Assembly: GCF_041154455.1 (NCBI RefSeq)
Contig: NZ_AP028664.1
Span: 4,155,001 to 4,219,000, forward strand
Origin: Variovorax sp. V213
Lineage (GTDB): Bacteria; Pseudomonadota; Gammaproteobacteria; Burkholderiales; Burkholderiaceae_C
Direction of reading: 5' to 3'
DNA length: 64,000 nucleotides
Shown here: piece after piece, positions 43,386-51,967 of the stretch
How the letters are laid out: every line of letters starts with the position of its first letter
Numbering within the stretch: the first letter of the stretch is position 1
The notes under the pieces: model-generated
What the model was told of the DNA's origin: nothing
Database searches by the model: none
Seen by the model: the letters and a program-made list of their open reading frames with translations, nothing else
Translations under genes and position numbers: made by a program

Positions 43386-44717
43386 CTACGGCTGTTGCAG
43401 GCGCTGCAGCAGCTCCGTGCTCGGATACCCGTCCGCGGGCAGGCCGACGCTGCGCTGGTAGCGGCGCAGCCCATCGCGCGTGGCGGGGCCCATCACACCA
43501 TCGGCCGCACCAGTGGCAAAGCCGCGCTGGCTGAGCGCGGTCTGCAGCTCGACCATCTGGCTGCGCGAAAGCGCCGCCGAGTCTCTTGGCCAGGGCGACT
43601 GCACGCCCGGCCCACCGCCCAGGCGCTGCGCCAGAAGGCTTACCGCGAGCGCATAGTTGGTCGAGTTGTTGTAGCGCAGAACAACGCGAAAGTTGGGCCC
43701 GACCAAAAAGGCCGGGCCGCGGGCGCCCGCGGGCAGCAAGATGCTGGCGTCGGCAAGCTCGGGCAGCGGCTGGTCGTCGATGGCGCGCAACCCCTCGGCC
43801 GCCCATTGGGCGCTGGACTGGCGCACGGCCATGTCGGCGCGGCCGTAGTCGAAGCCCGCCGGCAACCGCACCTCCACGCCCCAGGGCACGCCGGCCTGCC
43901 AGCCCGAACGAGAGAGAAAGTTCGCGGTCGAGGCCACGACGTCGGCCATGCTGCCCCAGATGTCGCGCCGACCGTCACCGTCGGCATCCACCGCATAGGC
44001 GAGGAAGTTGGACGGCAGGAACTGGGTCTGGCCCATGGCACCGGCCCAGGAGCCGATCATCCGGTCGCGCGCGATGTCGCCGCTGCCGAGAATCTTCAGC
44101 GCCGCAAGCAACTCGCGGCGTGCCCAGTCTTCGCGCCGCCCTTCGAAGCCGAGCGTTGCCAGCGCATCGATGACCGGGGTATTGCCGTAGTTTCCGCCGT
44201 AGTTGCTCTCCATGCCCCAGATGGCGACTACCACTGCGGGCGGTACGCCGTAGCGCGCGGTGGCCGCATCGGCTTCGGCGCGAACCTGCTGCAACTTGTC
44301 CTGGCCGGTCGCCACGCGTTGGGGCGTGACGGCGTTGTCGAGATAGTCCCAGACGGTGCGCGTGAATTCGGGCTGGGCGCGGTCCAGTTCGACGACGCGC
44401 GGCAGGTACTGGACCTGGTCGAACGCGCTTCGCAGCGTCGCCTCGCCGATGCCTTGCGCACGCGCGGTGGCGCGGAAATCTGCCACCCATTTTGCGAACC
44501 GCTGTTCGATGGCCGCGTCGTCCGGGGCCGCCTGCCCTGGCACAGCGGGCGCGGTTGCGGGCCGTGCACCAGTTGTCGATTCCGTCGGCTTCGCGCCTGA
44601 CGCGGCCGGTGTCGATGGAGGGGACGCGCAGCCTGCCAGCAGCGCAGCCGTGGCCGCGGATGCAGCCAGGAGCGCGAACCTGCCGGAACGCGGAAAGGGG
44701 GGACTGGTTGGATGCAT
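43386..44717 (-). CDS. MltB-type lytic murein transglycosylase with peptidoglycan-binding domain
   Basis: 443 residues. Lipoprotein signal with lipobox LLAGCAS (Cys near residue 30), then a Pro/Ala linker. The catalytic domain (about 70-370) has the SLT_2 glutamate in AIWGMESNYGG, followed by GSWAGAMGQTQFLPSNFLAYAVDADGDG split across typical positions. The C-terminal ~60 residues are a PG_binding_1 domain (LQTALSQRGFATGAADGVMGP). It cleaves peptidoglycan glycan strands at the outer membrane during cell-wall turnover. It is divergent from a small gene at 44861. Confidence 0.93.
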   Translation of the reverse strand: MHPTSPPFPRSGRFALLAASAATAALLAGCASPPSTPAASGAKPTESTTGARPATAPAVPGQAAPDDAAIEQRFAKWVADFRATARAQGIGEATLRSAFDQVQYLPRVVELDRAQPEFTRTVWDYLDNAVTPQRVATGQDKLQQVRAEADAATARYGVPPAVVVAIWGMESNYGGNYGNTPVIDALATLGFEGRREDWARRELLAALKILGSGDIARDRMIGSWAGAMGQTQFLPSNFLAYAVDADGDGRRDIWGSMADVVASTANFLSRSGWQAGVPWGVEVRLPAGFDYGRADMAVRQSSAQWAAEGLRAIDDQPLPELADASILLPAGARGPAFLVGPNFRVVLRYNNSTNYALAVSLLAQRLGGGPGVQSPWPRDSAALSRSQMVELQTALSQRGFATGAADGVMGPATRDGLRRYQRSVGLPADGYPSTELLQRLQQP

Positions 44718-44860
44718 CGATGGATTTTCACCGCTGGCTCGCGGGCGCTGTTACCAGACGCTGCGCAGGACATCGCCTGCACCGCGTGCTCATTCCGTCC
44801 GATAGCCCGGACAGCCCTGTGGCAGAGGATGAGCACTGGCGATCAACAGGAGCACCAGAC

Positions 44861-45061
44861 ATGAATCGGAAACAAGCGCCCACCATACCAACGGATCCGG
44901 TGACGCGCCAGCCGGCATCGGGGCTGCCGCTCGAAGCCGAGGTGCGCGCGAAGGACCTCGAGCTGGATGAGCCGACGAACGCGGAAGACACGGCCGGCGA
45001 CGAAGCACAGCCCGGCAAGGGCGAGAACGCGCCGGGCTTTCTGAAGCACCGGAAGCCCTGA
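44861..45061 (+). CDS. 66-residue polar hypothetical protein
   Basis: A short, highly charged protein (MNRKQAPTIPTDPV to APGFLKHRKP) without signal peptide or membrane segment; likely disordered. An AGGAG ribosome site lies about 10 bases upstream of the ATG and the frame is clean, so it is probably expressed. Divergent from mltB across ~140 bp. No family recognised. Confidence 0.6.
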   Translation: MNRKQAPTIPTDPVTRQPASGLPLEAEVRAKDLELDEPTNAEDTAGDEAQPGKGENAPGFLKHRKP

Positions 45062-45219
45062 GGTGCGTCCCTGCCCTGCGCAGTGAGCGAAGTGCTGCAA
45101 CCACGAGTGGTTGTCAGGCCACAGATGCAGCTACCGTCCGACAGGGCAGGTGGCGAGCCTGGCTTAGATTTTCTGCGTCTCGCCGAGAAGGCTCGCATTG
45201 CGGGCTGACAAGGAGAACC

Positions 45220-45780
45220 ATGAAAACGCTCGAAACCCTTCTGCGCGCACTCATGCTCGTTGGCATGGCGACGCTCGCCGCGGGGTGCGCGGCGCCGCCG
45301 GAGCCCGTGGCGCGCGCCGGCACCGCGGGCGCGGCGCGGACGAGCGGCCTTCAAGACCCGCAGTTCATCACCGCGGCGGTGGGCAATGGCCGCTACGAAA
45401 TCCAGGCCTCGCGGTTGGCCATGTACCGCGCGGCCAGCCCCGAGGTGCGAGGGTATGCGCAGATGCTCGTCGACCACCACACACGCGCCAACAACGAACT
45501 CAGGGCCCTGGTGCGCGACAGGGGAATGCGGCTGCCCGGGGTGCTGCCGCGTGGCAAGTACGCCAAGCTGGACCGGCTGGCTTCGGCACCGGGAGACGAG
45601 TTCGATCGCACGTACATCCGGCTTGTGGGTATCGAAGACCACCAAACGGACATCGCGCTCTTCGAGCGTGCGAGCCGCGAGGCCCGCGACCCCGAGTTGA
45701 GGGCCTGGGCAGGCAAGACGCTGCCGACGCTGCGCTCGCATCTGGAGGCGGCCCGCTCGCTCAGCTCGGCATTGCGTTGA
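45220..45780 (+). CDS. DUF4142-like lipoprotein
   Basis: 186 residues. The lipobox ATLAAGC places the modified Cys near residue 23. The mature region is helical: FITAAVGNGRYEIQASRLAMYRAASPEVRGYAQMLVDHH, and a later HQTDIALFERASREARDPELRAWAGKTLPTLRSHLE is typical of DUF4142 four-helix bundles with ferritin-like helices. The start has AAGGAG about 7 bases upstream. Outer-membrane or periplasmic location; function not established for the family. Confidence 0.8.
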   Translation: MKTLETLLRALMLVGMATLAAGCAAPPEPVARAGTAGAARTSGLQDPQFITAAVGNGRYEIQASRLAMYRAASPEVRGYAQMLVDHHTRANNELRALVRDRGMRLPGVLPRGKYAKLDRLASAPGDEFDRTYIRLVGIEDHQTDIALFERASREARDPELRAWAGKTLPTLRSHLEAARSLSSALR

Positions 45781-45847
45781 TCGCTGCTTCCTGCAAGGCC
45801 CTTGCCTTGCCAGGTTGAACCGCGGCGGACGAACGGGCGGTGCTCCT

Positions 45848-46240
45848 TCAGCGCTTCTGGCGCAGAAGCTCCGCCGTTTTTGCCAGTTCCACCGCTTCGA
45901 CGACCTGCTGGATGGAAAGCGGCCCGGCCAGCGCCACCTCGCCGGCGAGAACGCTTTCCAGCGCGGCGCTTCCCTCGCGTCCGGTCAACCACGTGAACAC
46001 CGAAGTGATCGAGCCACCGCCGAACTTGGCATGCAGCGCCTGGGACGCTGCGCGGCTGACCTCGACAAACGCGGCGTGATCGGCCGCGGCCGAAGCGGCG
46101 CGAACGACGACACAGAATGCCTCGAGCTTGTCGGCTTCCGCGCGCAGGCGGCCGGCCTTGGCCGCGCTGTGCGCGTCGGAATCGTGAGGCGTCGGCTGGG
46201 CTGAATCGGTGAACTGATCGGGAGGCATGGAGGCATTCAT
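45848..46240 (-). CDS. 130-residue helical hypothetical protein
   Basis: Soluble Ala-rich protein with predicted long helices (AKAGRLRAEADKLEAFCVVVRAASAAADHAAFVEVSRAAS is largely helical). No signal peptide. Start 46240 gives MNASMPPDQ; a second ATG four codons on is possible. It sits between the DUF4142 gene (convergent) and the 2-oxoacid dehydrogenase operon on the same strand. No family recognised. Confidence 0.55.
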   Translation of the reverse strand: MNASMPPDQFTDSAQPTPHDSDAHSAAKAGRLRAEADKLEAFCVVVRAASAAADHAAFVEVSRAASQALHAKFGGGSITSVFTWLTGREGSAALESVLAGEVALAGPLSIQQVVEAVELAKTAELLRQKR

Positions 46241-46296
46241 TGCAAGGAGCCTTCGATTGTCGCGGCAGCCGGTGCCAATGCCTGGATTCACGACCT

Positions 46297-46318
46297 CTCT
46301 CACTCGACTCTCACTCGA
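46297..46318. repeat. 11-bp tandem duplication at the bkd E2 stop codon
   Basis: CTCTCACTCGA is repeated twice end to end. The second copy contains the TGA stop of the E2 gene (46311-46313, minus strand), so the duplication lies exactly at the 3' end of that frame. Confidence 0.6.
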
Positions 46319-47525
46319 CAAAAAGCAGCGCGGGGCATTCGAGCGAAGCCCGCACGGCCTGAATGAATTCAGCCGCCAGCTGGCCGTCGACCACGCGGTG
46401 ATCGAATGAGGAGGACAGGTTCATCATGCGGCGCGCGACCACCGCGCCGCCTTGCATCACCGGGCGCAGCACGATGCGGTTGACGCCGATGATCGCCACT
46501 TCGGGCGAGTTGATGATCGGCGTGGAGGCGATGCCGCCCAGCGCGCCCAGGCTGGTGAGCGTGATGGTCGAGCCGCTAAGTTCGTCGCGCGTGGCCCGGC
46601 CGGCGCGCGCGGCATCGGCCAGGCGTGCGATCTCGGTTGCACTGGACCAGAGGTCGCGTGCTTCCGCGTGGCGCAGCACCGGCACCATGAGGCCGGCCGG
46701 GGTCTGGGTCGCGATGCCGAGGTGCACCGCGCCGTGGCGCGTGAGCACACCCTTTTCGTCGTCGAATCGGGCATTGACCTGCGGGAAGCGCGGCACCGCC
46801 AGCACGACCGCACGCACCAGCAGCGGAAGCAGCGTCAGGTGCGCCCGCTCGGCGCCCCAGCGCTCGTTGATCCGAGCGCGCAGCAGCTCCAGCTCGGTCA
46901 CGTCGACCTCCTCGACGTAGGTGAAGTGCGGGATGCGGCGCATCGCATCCTGCATGCGCTGCGCGATGCGGCGGCGCACGCCGGTCACGGGCACCGCCTC
47001 CTCGTCGTTGCGCTCTGCAGGGCGCGCCGCACTCGGCGCCTGCGGACCGGGCCGCCGCACCAGCCAGGCATCGAGGTCCTCGTGCAGGATGCGGCCCTCC
47101 GCGCCGCTGCCCGGCACCTGCTGGAGATCGATGCCGAGGACCGCGGCGCGATGGCGCACAGCGGGCGAGGCGAGCGGCTTGCCGGCCGATGGGAGCGCGC
47201 GCTCGGCTGGTGCTGGTGCTGGTGCTGGTGCTGGTGCTGGTGCGGGTGCTGGCGTGTCCCGTATCGCCTCCGCCCCGCCGTGGTCCACCACGTCGATCCG
47301 GATCAACTCCGCGCCCACCGCCATCTGCCGCCCCACTTCACCGCCGAGCGCAAGCACCTTGCCGGCGACCGGCGAGGGGATTTCGACGGTGGCCTTGTCG
47401 GTCATCACATCGGCCAGCACCTGGTCTTCGGCCACCGTGTCGCCGGGCTGCACGCGCCACGCCACCAGCTCCACCTCGGCAATTCCTTCGCCGAGGTCCG
47501 GCACCTTGATTGCATGCGTGGCCAT
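46311..47525 (-). CDS. bkdB: branched-chain 2-oxoacid dehydrogenase E2 (dihydrolipoamide acyltransferase)
   Basis: 404 residues. Lipoyl domain 1-80 with the lipoyl lysine K44 in MTDKATVEIPSP. Then an Ala-Pro linker of about 16 residues encoded by a hexanucleotide repeat, a peripheral-subunit-binding domain (SPAVRHRAAVLGIDLQQVPG), and the acyltransferase core with the catalytic H376 and D380 in DHRVVDGQ. The start ATG follows the E1beta stop directly. It forms the core of the complex oxidising 2-oxoisovalerate and related acids to acyl-CoA. Confidence 0.93.
   Translation of the reverse strand: MATHAIKVPDLGEGIAEVELVAWRVQPGDTVAEDQVLADVMTDKATVEIPSPVAGKVLALGGEVGRQMAVGAELIRIDVVDHGGAEAIRDTPAPAPAPAPAPAPAPAERALPSAGKPLASPAVRHRAAVLGIDLQQVPGSGAEGRILHEDLDAWLVRRPGPQAPSAARPAERNDEEAVPVTGVRRRIAQRMQDAMRRIPHFTYVEEVDVTELELLRARINERWGAERAHLTLLPLLVRAVVLAVPRFPQVNARFDDEKGVLTRHGAVHLGIATQTPAGLMVPVLRHAEARDLWSSATEIARLADAARAGRATRDELSGSTITLTSLGALGGIASTPIINSPEVAIIGVNRIVLRPVMQGGAVVARRMMNLSSSFDHRVVDGQLAAEFIQAVRASLECPALLFVE
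47205..47253. repeat. hexanucleotide tandem repeat encoding the Ala-Pro linker of E2
   Basis: About seven to eight copies of GGTGCT (minus strand AGCACC), reading as alternating Ala-Pro between the lipoyl and subunit-binding domains. Copy-number change would alter linker length in steps of two residues without a frameshift. Confidence 0.85.
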
Positions 47526-48548
47526 TCAGTTCTCCATGGCGCGCCGGAATGCGGCGCCGACGCGTGCCGGGCCCGGGAAGTAGGCCCATTCCTGCGCATG
47601 CGGATAGGGCGTGTCCCAGCCGGCCACGCGCCCGATCGGCGCCTCCAGGTAATGAAAGCAGTGCTCCTGCACCAGCGCCGCCAGCTCGGCGCCGAAGCCG
47701 CTGGTGCGCGTGGCCTCGTGCACGATCACGCAGCGGCCGGTCTTCTTCACCGAGGCCACGAGCGTCTCCAGGTCCAGCGGCCACAGGCTGCGCAGGTCGA
47801 TGATCTCGGCATCGATGCCGGTCTCTTGCGCGGCCGCTTCCGAGACGAAGACCATGGTGCCGTAGCTGATCACCGTCAGGTCGGCGCCGGGGCGGAACAC
47901 GGTAGCCGATTCCAGCGGCACCGTGTAGTACCCCTCGGGCACCTCGCCCAGCGGATGGGCCGACCAGGACACCAGCGGCCGGTCGTGGTGGCCGTCGAAG
48001 GGGCCGTTGTACAGCCGCTTGGGCTCCAGAAAGATGACGGGGTCGTCGTTCTCGATCGAGGCGATCAGCAGGCCCTTGGCATCGCGCGGATTGGAGGGCA
48101 TCACCGTGCGCAGCCCGCAGACGTGCGTGAACAGCACCTCGGGGCTCTGGCTGTGCGTCTGGCCGCCGTAGATGCCGCCGCCACAGGGCATGCGGATGGT
48201 GATCGGCGCGGTGAAATCGCCCGCCGAGCGATAGCGCAGGCGTGCCGCCTCGGAGACGATCTGGTCATAGGCCGGATAGACATAGTCGGCGAACTGCACC
48301 TCCACCACCGGACGCAGGCCGTAGGCGCCCATGCCGACGGCAGAGCCGACGATGCCGCCCTCGTTGATCGGCGCGTCGAACACGCGCGAGCGGCCGTACT
48401 TGGCCTGCAGGCCTTCGGTGCAGCGGAACACGCCGCCGAAGTAGCCCACGTCCTGGCCATAGATGATCACGTTGTCGTCGCGCTCGAGCATCACGTCCAT
48501 GGCGGAGCGCAGGGCCTGGATCATGGTCATCGAAGCCATCGCCCTCAT
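47526..48548 (-). CDS. bkdA2: branched-chain 2-oxoacid dehydrogenase E1 beta subunit
   Basis: 340 residues. Features include the YGQDVGYFGGVF motif, FDAPINEGGIVGSAVGMG, PVVEVQFADYVYPAYDQIVSEAA and the C-terminal transketolase domain (ISYGTMVF, EIIDLRSLWPLD, HEATRTSGFGAELAA). It binds TPP with E1alpha. The ATG at 48548 overlaps the E1alpha stop as ATGA; ATGs at 48539 and 48530 are alternatives. Confidence 0.93.
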   Translation of the reverse strand: MRAMASMTMIQALRSAMDVMLERDDNVIIYGQDVGYFGGVFRCTEGLQAKYGRSRVFDAPINEGGIVGSAVGMGAYGLRPVVEVQFADYVYPAYDQIVSEAARLRYRSAGDFTAPITIRMPCGGGIYGGQTHSQSPEVLFTHVCGLRTVMPSNPRDAKGLLIASIENDDPVIFLEPKRLYNGPFDGHHDRPLVSWSAHPLGEVPEGYYTVPLESATVFRPGADLTVISYGTMVFVSEAAAQETGIDAEIIDLRSLWPLDLETLVASVKKTGRCVIVHEATRTSGFGAELAALVQEHCFHYLEAPIGRVAGWDTPYPHAQEWAYFPGPARVGAAFRRAMEN

Positions 48549-49786
48549 CCCTCCGATGCCAGCTGTTCGCGCTGCCGCTTCAAGTGTTCGGGCATGTCCT
48601 TGTAGACGTCCTCGAACATGGTCGCGGCGCCGGCAACGTGGCCGTCGGCCATGGAGCCGAATCGCTCGGCCTCCTTCAGCGCGGCGTTCACCTGCGCCTC
48701 CAGGTCTGCGCGTGTCTGGTCGTGCTCCTGCTGCGACCAGGCGCCGATCGCCGTCAGGTGCTGCGCGAGGCGAGGGATCGGATCGCCCAGCGGAAAGTGC
48801 GCCCAGTCGTCGGCGGGCCGGTAGCGCGAGGGATCGTCCGAGGTCGAATGCGCGCCGGCGCGGTAGGTCACCCATTCGATCAGCGTCGGCCCGAGGTTGC
48901 CGCGGGCGCGCTGCGCGGCCCAGCGCGAGGCGGCCAGCACGGCAAGGAAGTCGTTGCCATCGACGCGCAGCGAGGCGATGCCGCACCCCACGCCGCGCGC
49001 CGCGAAGGTGGTGGCCTCGCCGCCGGCAATGGCCTGGAAGGTCGAGATCGCCCACTGGTTGTTGACCACGTTGAGGATCACCGGCGCGCGGTACACGTGG
49101 GCGAACGTCAGCGCGGTGTGGAAATCGGACTCGGCCGTGGCGCCGTCGCCGATCCATCCCGAGGCGATGCGCGTGTCGCCCTTGATCGCCGAAGCCATGC
49201 CCCAGCCCACCGCCTGGATGAACTGCGTGGCCAGGTTGCCCGAGATCGAGAAGAAGCCGGCCCGCTTCATCGAATAGCACACCGGCAGCTGCCGCCCCTT
49301 GAGCGGGTCGCGCTCGTTGGACATCAGCTCGCAGATCATCTCCACCATCGTCACGTCCTCGCGCGCCAGCAGCAGGCCCTGCTGGCGGTAGGTGGGAAAG
49401 CACATGTCGCCCTGCTGCAGCGCGAGCGCGTGGCCGGTCGCGATGGCCTCCTCGCCGAGGCACTGGATGTAGAACGAGATCTTCTTCTGCCGCTGCGCGA
49501 TCAGCATGCGGGCGTCGAAGGCGCGCGTCTTCATCATCGCGCGCAGGCCGCGGCGCAGCAGTTCAGGGTCGGCCTCCGGCGCCCACGGGCCGACCGCGCG
49601 GCCCTCGTCGTCGAGCACGCGCACCAGCGTGTAGGCCAGATCGCCGGTGTCGGCCGGCAACGCGTCGATCGGAGGCTTTCGCACCTCGCCGGCACGCGAC
49701 AAGTGGAGGTAGGAAAAATCGGTCTCGTGCCCCGGCCGCCCGGTGGGCTCCGGCACATGCAGACGAAGAGATGCGCCCTGGCTCAT
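48545..49786 (-). CDS. bkdA1: branched-chain 2-oxoacid dehydrogenase E1 alpha subunit
   Basis: 413 residues. The TPP motif GWIGDGATAESDFH-(~20)-NNQWAIST is present, preceded by the YRQQGLLLAR and HVYRAP regions of this family, and the phosphorylation-loop-like YRAGAHSTSDDPSRYR. First gene of the operon, with GGAG ~8 bases upstream of 49786. It decarboxylates branched-chain 2-oxo acids from valine, leucine and isoleucine. No lipoamide dehydrogenase (E3) gene follows, so E3 must be shared from elsewhere. Confidence 0.93.
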   Translation of the reverse strand: MSQGASLRLHVPEPTGRPGHETDFSYLHLSRAGEVRKPPIDALPADTGDLAYTLVRVLDDEGRAVGPWAPEADPELLRRGLRAMMKTRAFDARMLIAQRQKKISFYIQCLGEEAIATGHALALQQGDMCFPTYRQQGLLLAREDVTMVEMICELMSNERDPLKGRQLPVCYSMKRAGFFSISGNLATQFIQAVGWGMASAIKGDTRIASGWIGDGATAESDFHTALTFAHVYRAPVILNVVNNQWAISTFQAIAGGEATTFAARGVGCGIASLRVDGNDFLAVLAASRWAAQRARGNLGPTLIEWVTYRAGAHSTSDDPSRYRPADDWAHFPLGDPIPRLAQHLTAIGAWSQQEHDQTRADLEAQVNAALKEAERFGSMADGHVAGAATMFEDVYKDMPEHLKRQREQLASEG

Positions 49787-49911
49787 CGCGTTGTCTCCGC
49801 GCTCGATGGGATCGCTCGCTTGCAAAGCCTAGCGAATTTCAGGCGAAAGCGCAGTCGGTCAATCGCGTATTTCTCTGGAACGCAGGGGTGGCAGGACTCG
49901 AATCCGGCGCG

Positions 49912-50190
49912 TCACGACAGGGCTTCGAAGAAGGCAAGCTTGCGGGAGCGAGGCAATGCCTTGACCCTGATTTCCGCCCGCAGCGCAGCCCCCTTGTCGG
50001 GGTATGCGCGGGCTGCGAGCACACGCAACGGAGGACGCGCGCGCGTGAACTTGGCGCCCAGTCCGAAGACATGCTGAAAGAAGCGCTGCTCCACGTCGAG
50101 CGCAATCCCCGTGTAGTACACGCCGCCTTCGCATTCCAGGAGGTAGAGCCAGTAAGGCACGGGCCCGGCGTCGGGCAAGGTTCGAGGCAT
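49912..50190 (-). CDS. GIY-YIG nuclease superfamily protein
   Basis: 92 residues with the GIY-YIG core: YWLYLLECEGGVYYTGIA then DVEQRFFQHVFGLGAKFTRARPPLRVLAA. This matches the short UPF0213/YhbQ-type stand-alone form. Arg in the EQR position and the C-terminal EIRVKALPRSRKLAF are as expected. Possible DNA processing role; members are poorly characterised. Confidence 0.85.
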   Translation of the reverse strand: MPRTLPDAGPVPYWLYLLECEGGVYYTGIALDVEQRFFQHVFGLGAKFTRARPPLRVLAARAYPDKGAALRAEIRVKALPRSRKLAFFEALS

Positions 50191-50219
50191 GGCCCGGATT
50201 GTGCAGCGACAATATCCCG

Positions 50220-50489
50220 ATGGCCCAAGGCAAACGCATCTCGGCGGACATCGACAGCGGCGCCCTTCAGGCGATCAAGCACATGGGTGCGGCGGCCAGG
50301 CTGGCGCGTACCAATGCCGGTGAAGGCCAGGCCGCAGCGGCCGCCCGACTGGGTGTGCATGTCCAGACGGTTGCGCGAATCGAAGCGGGTGAACCGGGCG
50401 TCGCCATCGGGCACGTGCTGGGCATGCTTGCGCTCTACGGCATCGAAACGAAGTTGCTGCTCACTGGCAACGGCCAGCCCACCTCCTGA
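50220..50489 (+). CDS. XRE/HTH protein, 89 residues
   Basis: Single HTH domain (ARLARTNAGEGQAAAAARLGVHVQTVARIEAGEPGVAIGHVLGMLALYGIE), similar to HipB-like antitoxins or small repressors. No HipA-type toxin is adjacent, only a GIY-YIG gene divergent 29 bp away. The start at 50220 overlaps no obvious ribosome site; codons upstream are also open. Confidence 0.7.
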   Translation: MAQGKRISADIDSGALQAIKHMGAAARLARTNAGEGQAAAAARLGVHVQTVARIEAGEPGVAIGHVLGMLALYGIETKLLLTGNGQPTS

Positions 50490-50607
50490 TCGGGTTCGGT
50501 TGCCGAGTGCGAGCAAGCGGGAGCAGGCGTACAGTCGATGATCGAGCCCACGGGTTGCTGGCAGCCGCCGCAGCCACCTTGGGGCTCTCCTTGAATGGAG
50601 GTCGAAG

Positions 50608-50919
50608 ATGTCCCAGCATGCAATTACCGCTGTCCACTTCAAAGACGAAAAGATCGATCTCGTCGCCATTCACCCGGTTGTGGAGAAGGAGTTCGGGTCG
50701 ACAGAGTTCGCCCTTGGCACGGCACAGCGCATCAGCGTGGGCGAGTGCGCCGATCTCCTTGCCGCCGGCGAGGAAGTGTGCCTTGCACGGCGCACCGAAA
50801 GCCATGCCTGGGAAGTCATTTGCGACGTCAACCTCTTGCCGGGCGGCGCCGGCATCACTGGTGTCGACATTGTGGGCCGTCCCAACGATGCGTTGCAGAA
50901 GCTTCCTTCGTGGGGCTAG
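50608..50919 (+). CDS. 103-residue hypothetical protein
   Basis: Soluble protein (MSQHAITAVHFKDEKIDLVAIHPV to LQKLPSWG) with mixed alpha/beta pattern. GGAGG lies about 8 bases upstream of the ATG. Its C-terminal GVDIVGRPNDALQKLPSW may be a family signature, but I do not recognise the family. It ends close to the convergent IclR gene. Confidence 0.6.
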   Translation: MSQHAITAVHFKDEKIDLVAIHPVVEKEFGSTEFALGTAQRISVGECADLLAAGEEVCLARRTESHAWEVICDVNLLPGGAGITGVDIVGRPNDALQKLPSWG

Positions 50920-50958
50920 GGGCCGCAATCGGCAATGCGCACAGGCGTGCCCTAAGGT

Positions 50959-51774
50959 TCATGTCCCGCGCCATCCAAGGCGCCTGGAAGCCTCCATCGC
51001 CGCTTTGCGAACAGCGACGGCGGCACTGGAATTCCAGTCGGACGAAAAATGGTCCTGATGACCGAGCGCGGTAATCACGATGACGGGCTCGTCATTGTGA
51101 TCAAGGACAGGCGCGCTGAAAGCGTTGACTCCGGGAATCGGCTTTCCCTCGGCGCGTGTGACGCCATGGTCCCGAAGCTCCGCCGCAGCCTCCCGGAGTT
51201 CCTTGGTCTTCGGCTTGAGCAGCGGCGCCTTCCGGTCTTCCGGGTCTCCGAGCGCCACCGCCATGGCCTTCTCGATGCGATCGGCGGGCAGCACGGCCGC
51301 AAAGGCGCGGCCGGTGGCCGTGCCGAGTATCGACATCACCGTTCCTGCGCGCATGGAGACGTGCAGCGGTTCGCGCGCCTCGATCATCCGGATGATCGTC
51401 GGCCCGAAATTGCCCCAGATGGCCACCGCGACCGCATGTCCGGTGGACGCCGCTAGCTGCTGGGCGATGGGCAACGCCACCCGGACAGGGTCCAGCTGGT
51501 GCAGGCACGTCAGTCCCAGCTGCAATGCGGCGGGGCCGAGCGCGTAGCGGCCGGTTTCGGCTTCCTGCTCGATCAATCCGAGCTTGCCGAAGCTCACCAG
51601 ATACGGATGGGCGCGTGAAGGGGGAAGTCCGGATCGGCTCGAGAGGTCCCTGAGCGTCAAGGGCGTCTGGCTGTCGGCCAGGGCCAGCAGCAATCGCCCC
51701 CCCACCTCGATCGCCTGGACGGCCCGCTGCGCCTTGTCTTCCTTCGCGGCTTCCTCGGGATGGCTGTCTCGCAT
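50959..51774 (-). CDS. IclR-family transcriptional regulator
   Basis: 271 residues. N-terminal winged HTH (LTLRDLSSRSGLPPSRAHPYLVSFGKLGLIEQ) and a C-terminal GAF-like effector domain (VAVAIWGNFGPTIIRMIEAREPLHVSMRAGTVMSILGTATGRAF; PVLDHNDEPVIVITALG). Divergent from the MBL-fold/FAD monooxygenase operon, which it probably controls. The 193-bp intergenic region carries repeated operator-like sites. Confidence 0.9.
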   Translation of the reverse strand: MRDSHPEEAAKEDKAQRAVQAIEVGGRLLLALADSQTPLTLRDLSSRSGLPPSRAHPYLVSFGKLGLIEQEAETGRYALGPAALQLGLTCLHQLDPVRVALPIAQQLAASTGHAVAVAIWGNFGPTIIRMIEAREPLHVSMRAGTVMSILGTATGRAFAAVLPADRIEKAMAVALGDPEDRKAPLLKPKTKELREAAAELRDHGVTRAEGKPIPGVNAFSAPVLDHNDEPVIVITALGHQDHFSSDWNSSAAVAVRKAAMEASRRLGWRGT

Positions 51775-51884
51775 ATCGCCTTTCAGGTTGTCGCAAGTCT
51801 AGTTCGCCCCCGACGAAGAGATTCGCCACGTGCAAATCGCCCGGCATGGTCGATCGGCCAGGGTAAGTACCTAATTCCACTTGA

Positions 51885-51949
51885 GCAAATTAGTTTGCCA
51901 TAGACAAATTTACATCGCATACTGCAAATGCGTTTGTTTTAGACAAATT
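51885..51949. promoter_or_regulatory. 39-bp-spaced tandem operator repeat for the IclR/MBL promoter
   Basis: Two copies of a ~26-bp unit begin at 51885 and 51924. Each has GCAAAT-N2-GTTTG followed three bases later by TAGACAAATT. The first contains a perfect GCAAA-N4-TTTGC dyad (51885-51898), the second CAAA-N4-TTTG (51925-51936). The second copy ends ~18 bp before the MBL gene start. Confidence 0.7.
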
Positions 51950-51967
51950 CTATTCCAGGAGCCTCGC

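Noticed and set aside
49880..49910. A tRNA T-arm-like sequence (GGACTCGAATCC) between bkdA1 and the GIY-YIG gene
   Set aside because: The conserved G53-C61 pair is broken on the minus strand, no acceptor or anticodon stem could be formed, and the rest would overlap a coding gene. At most a decayed fragment.
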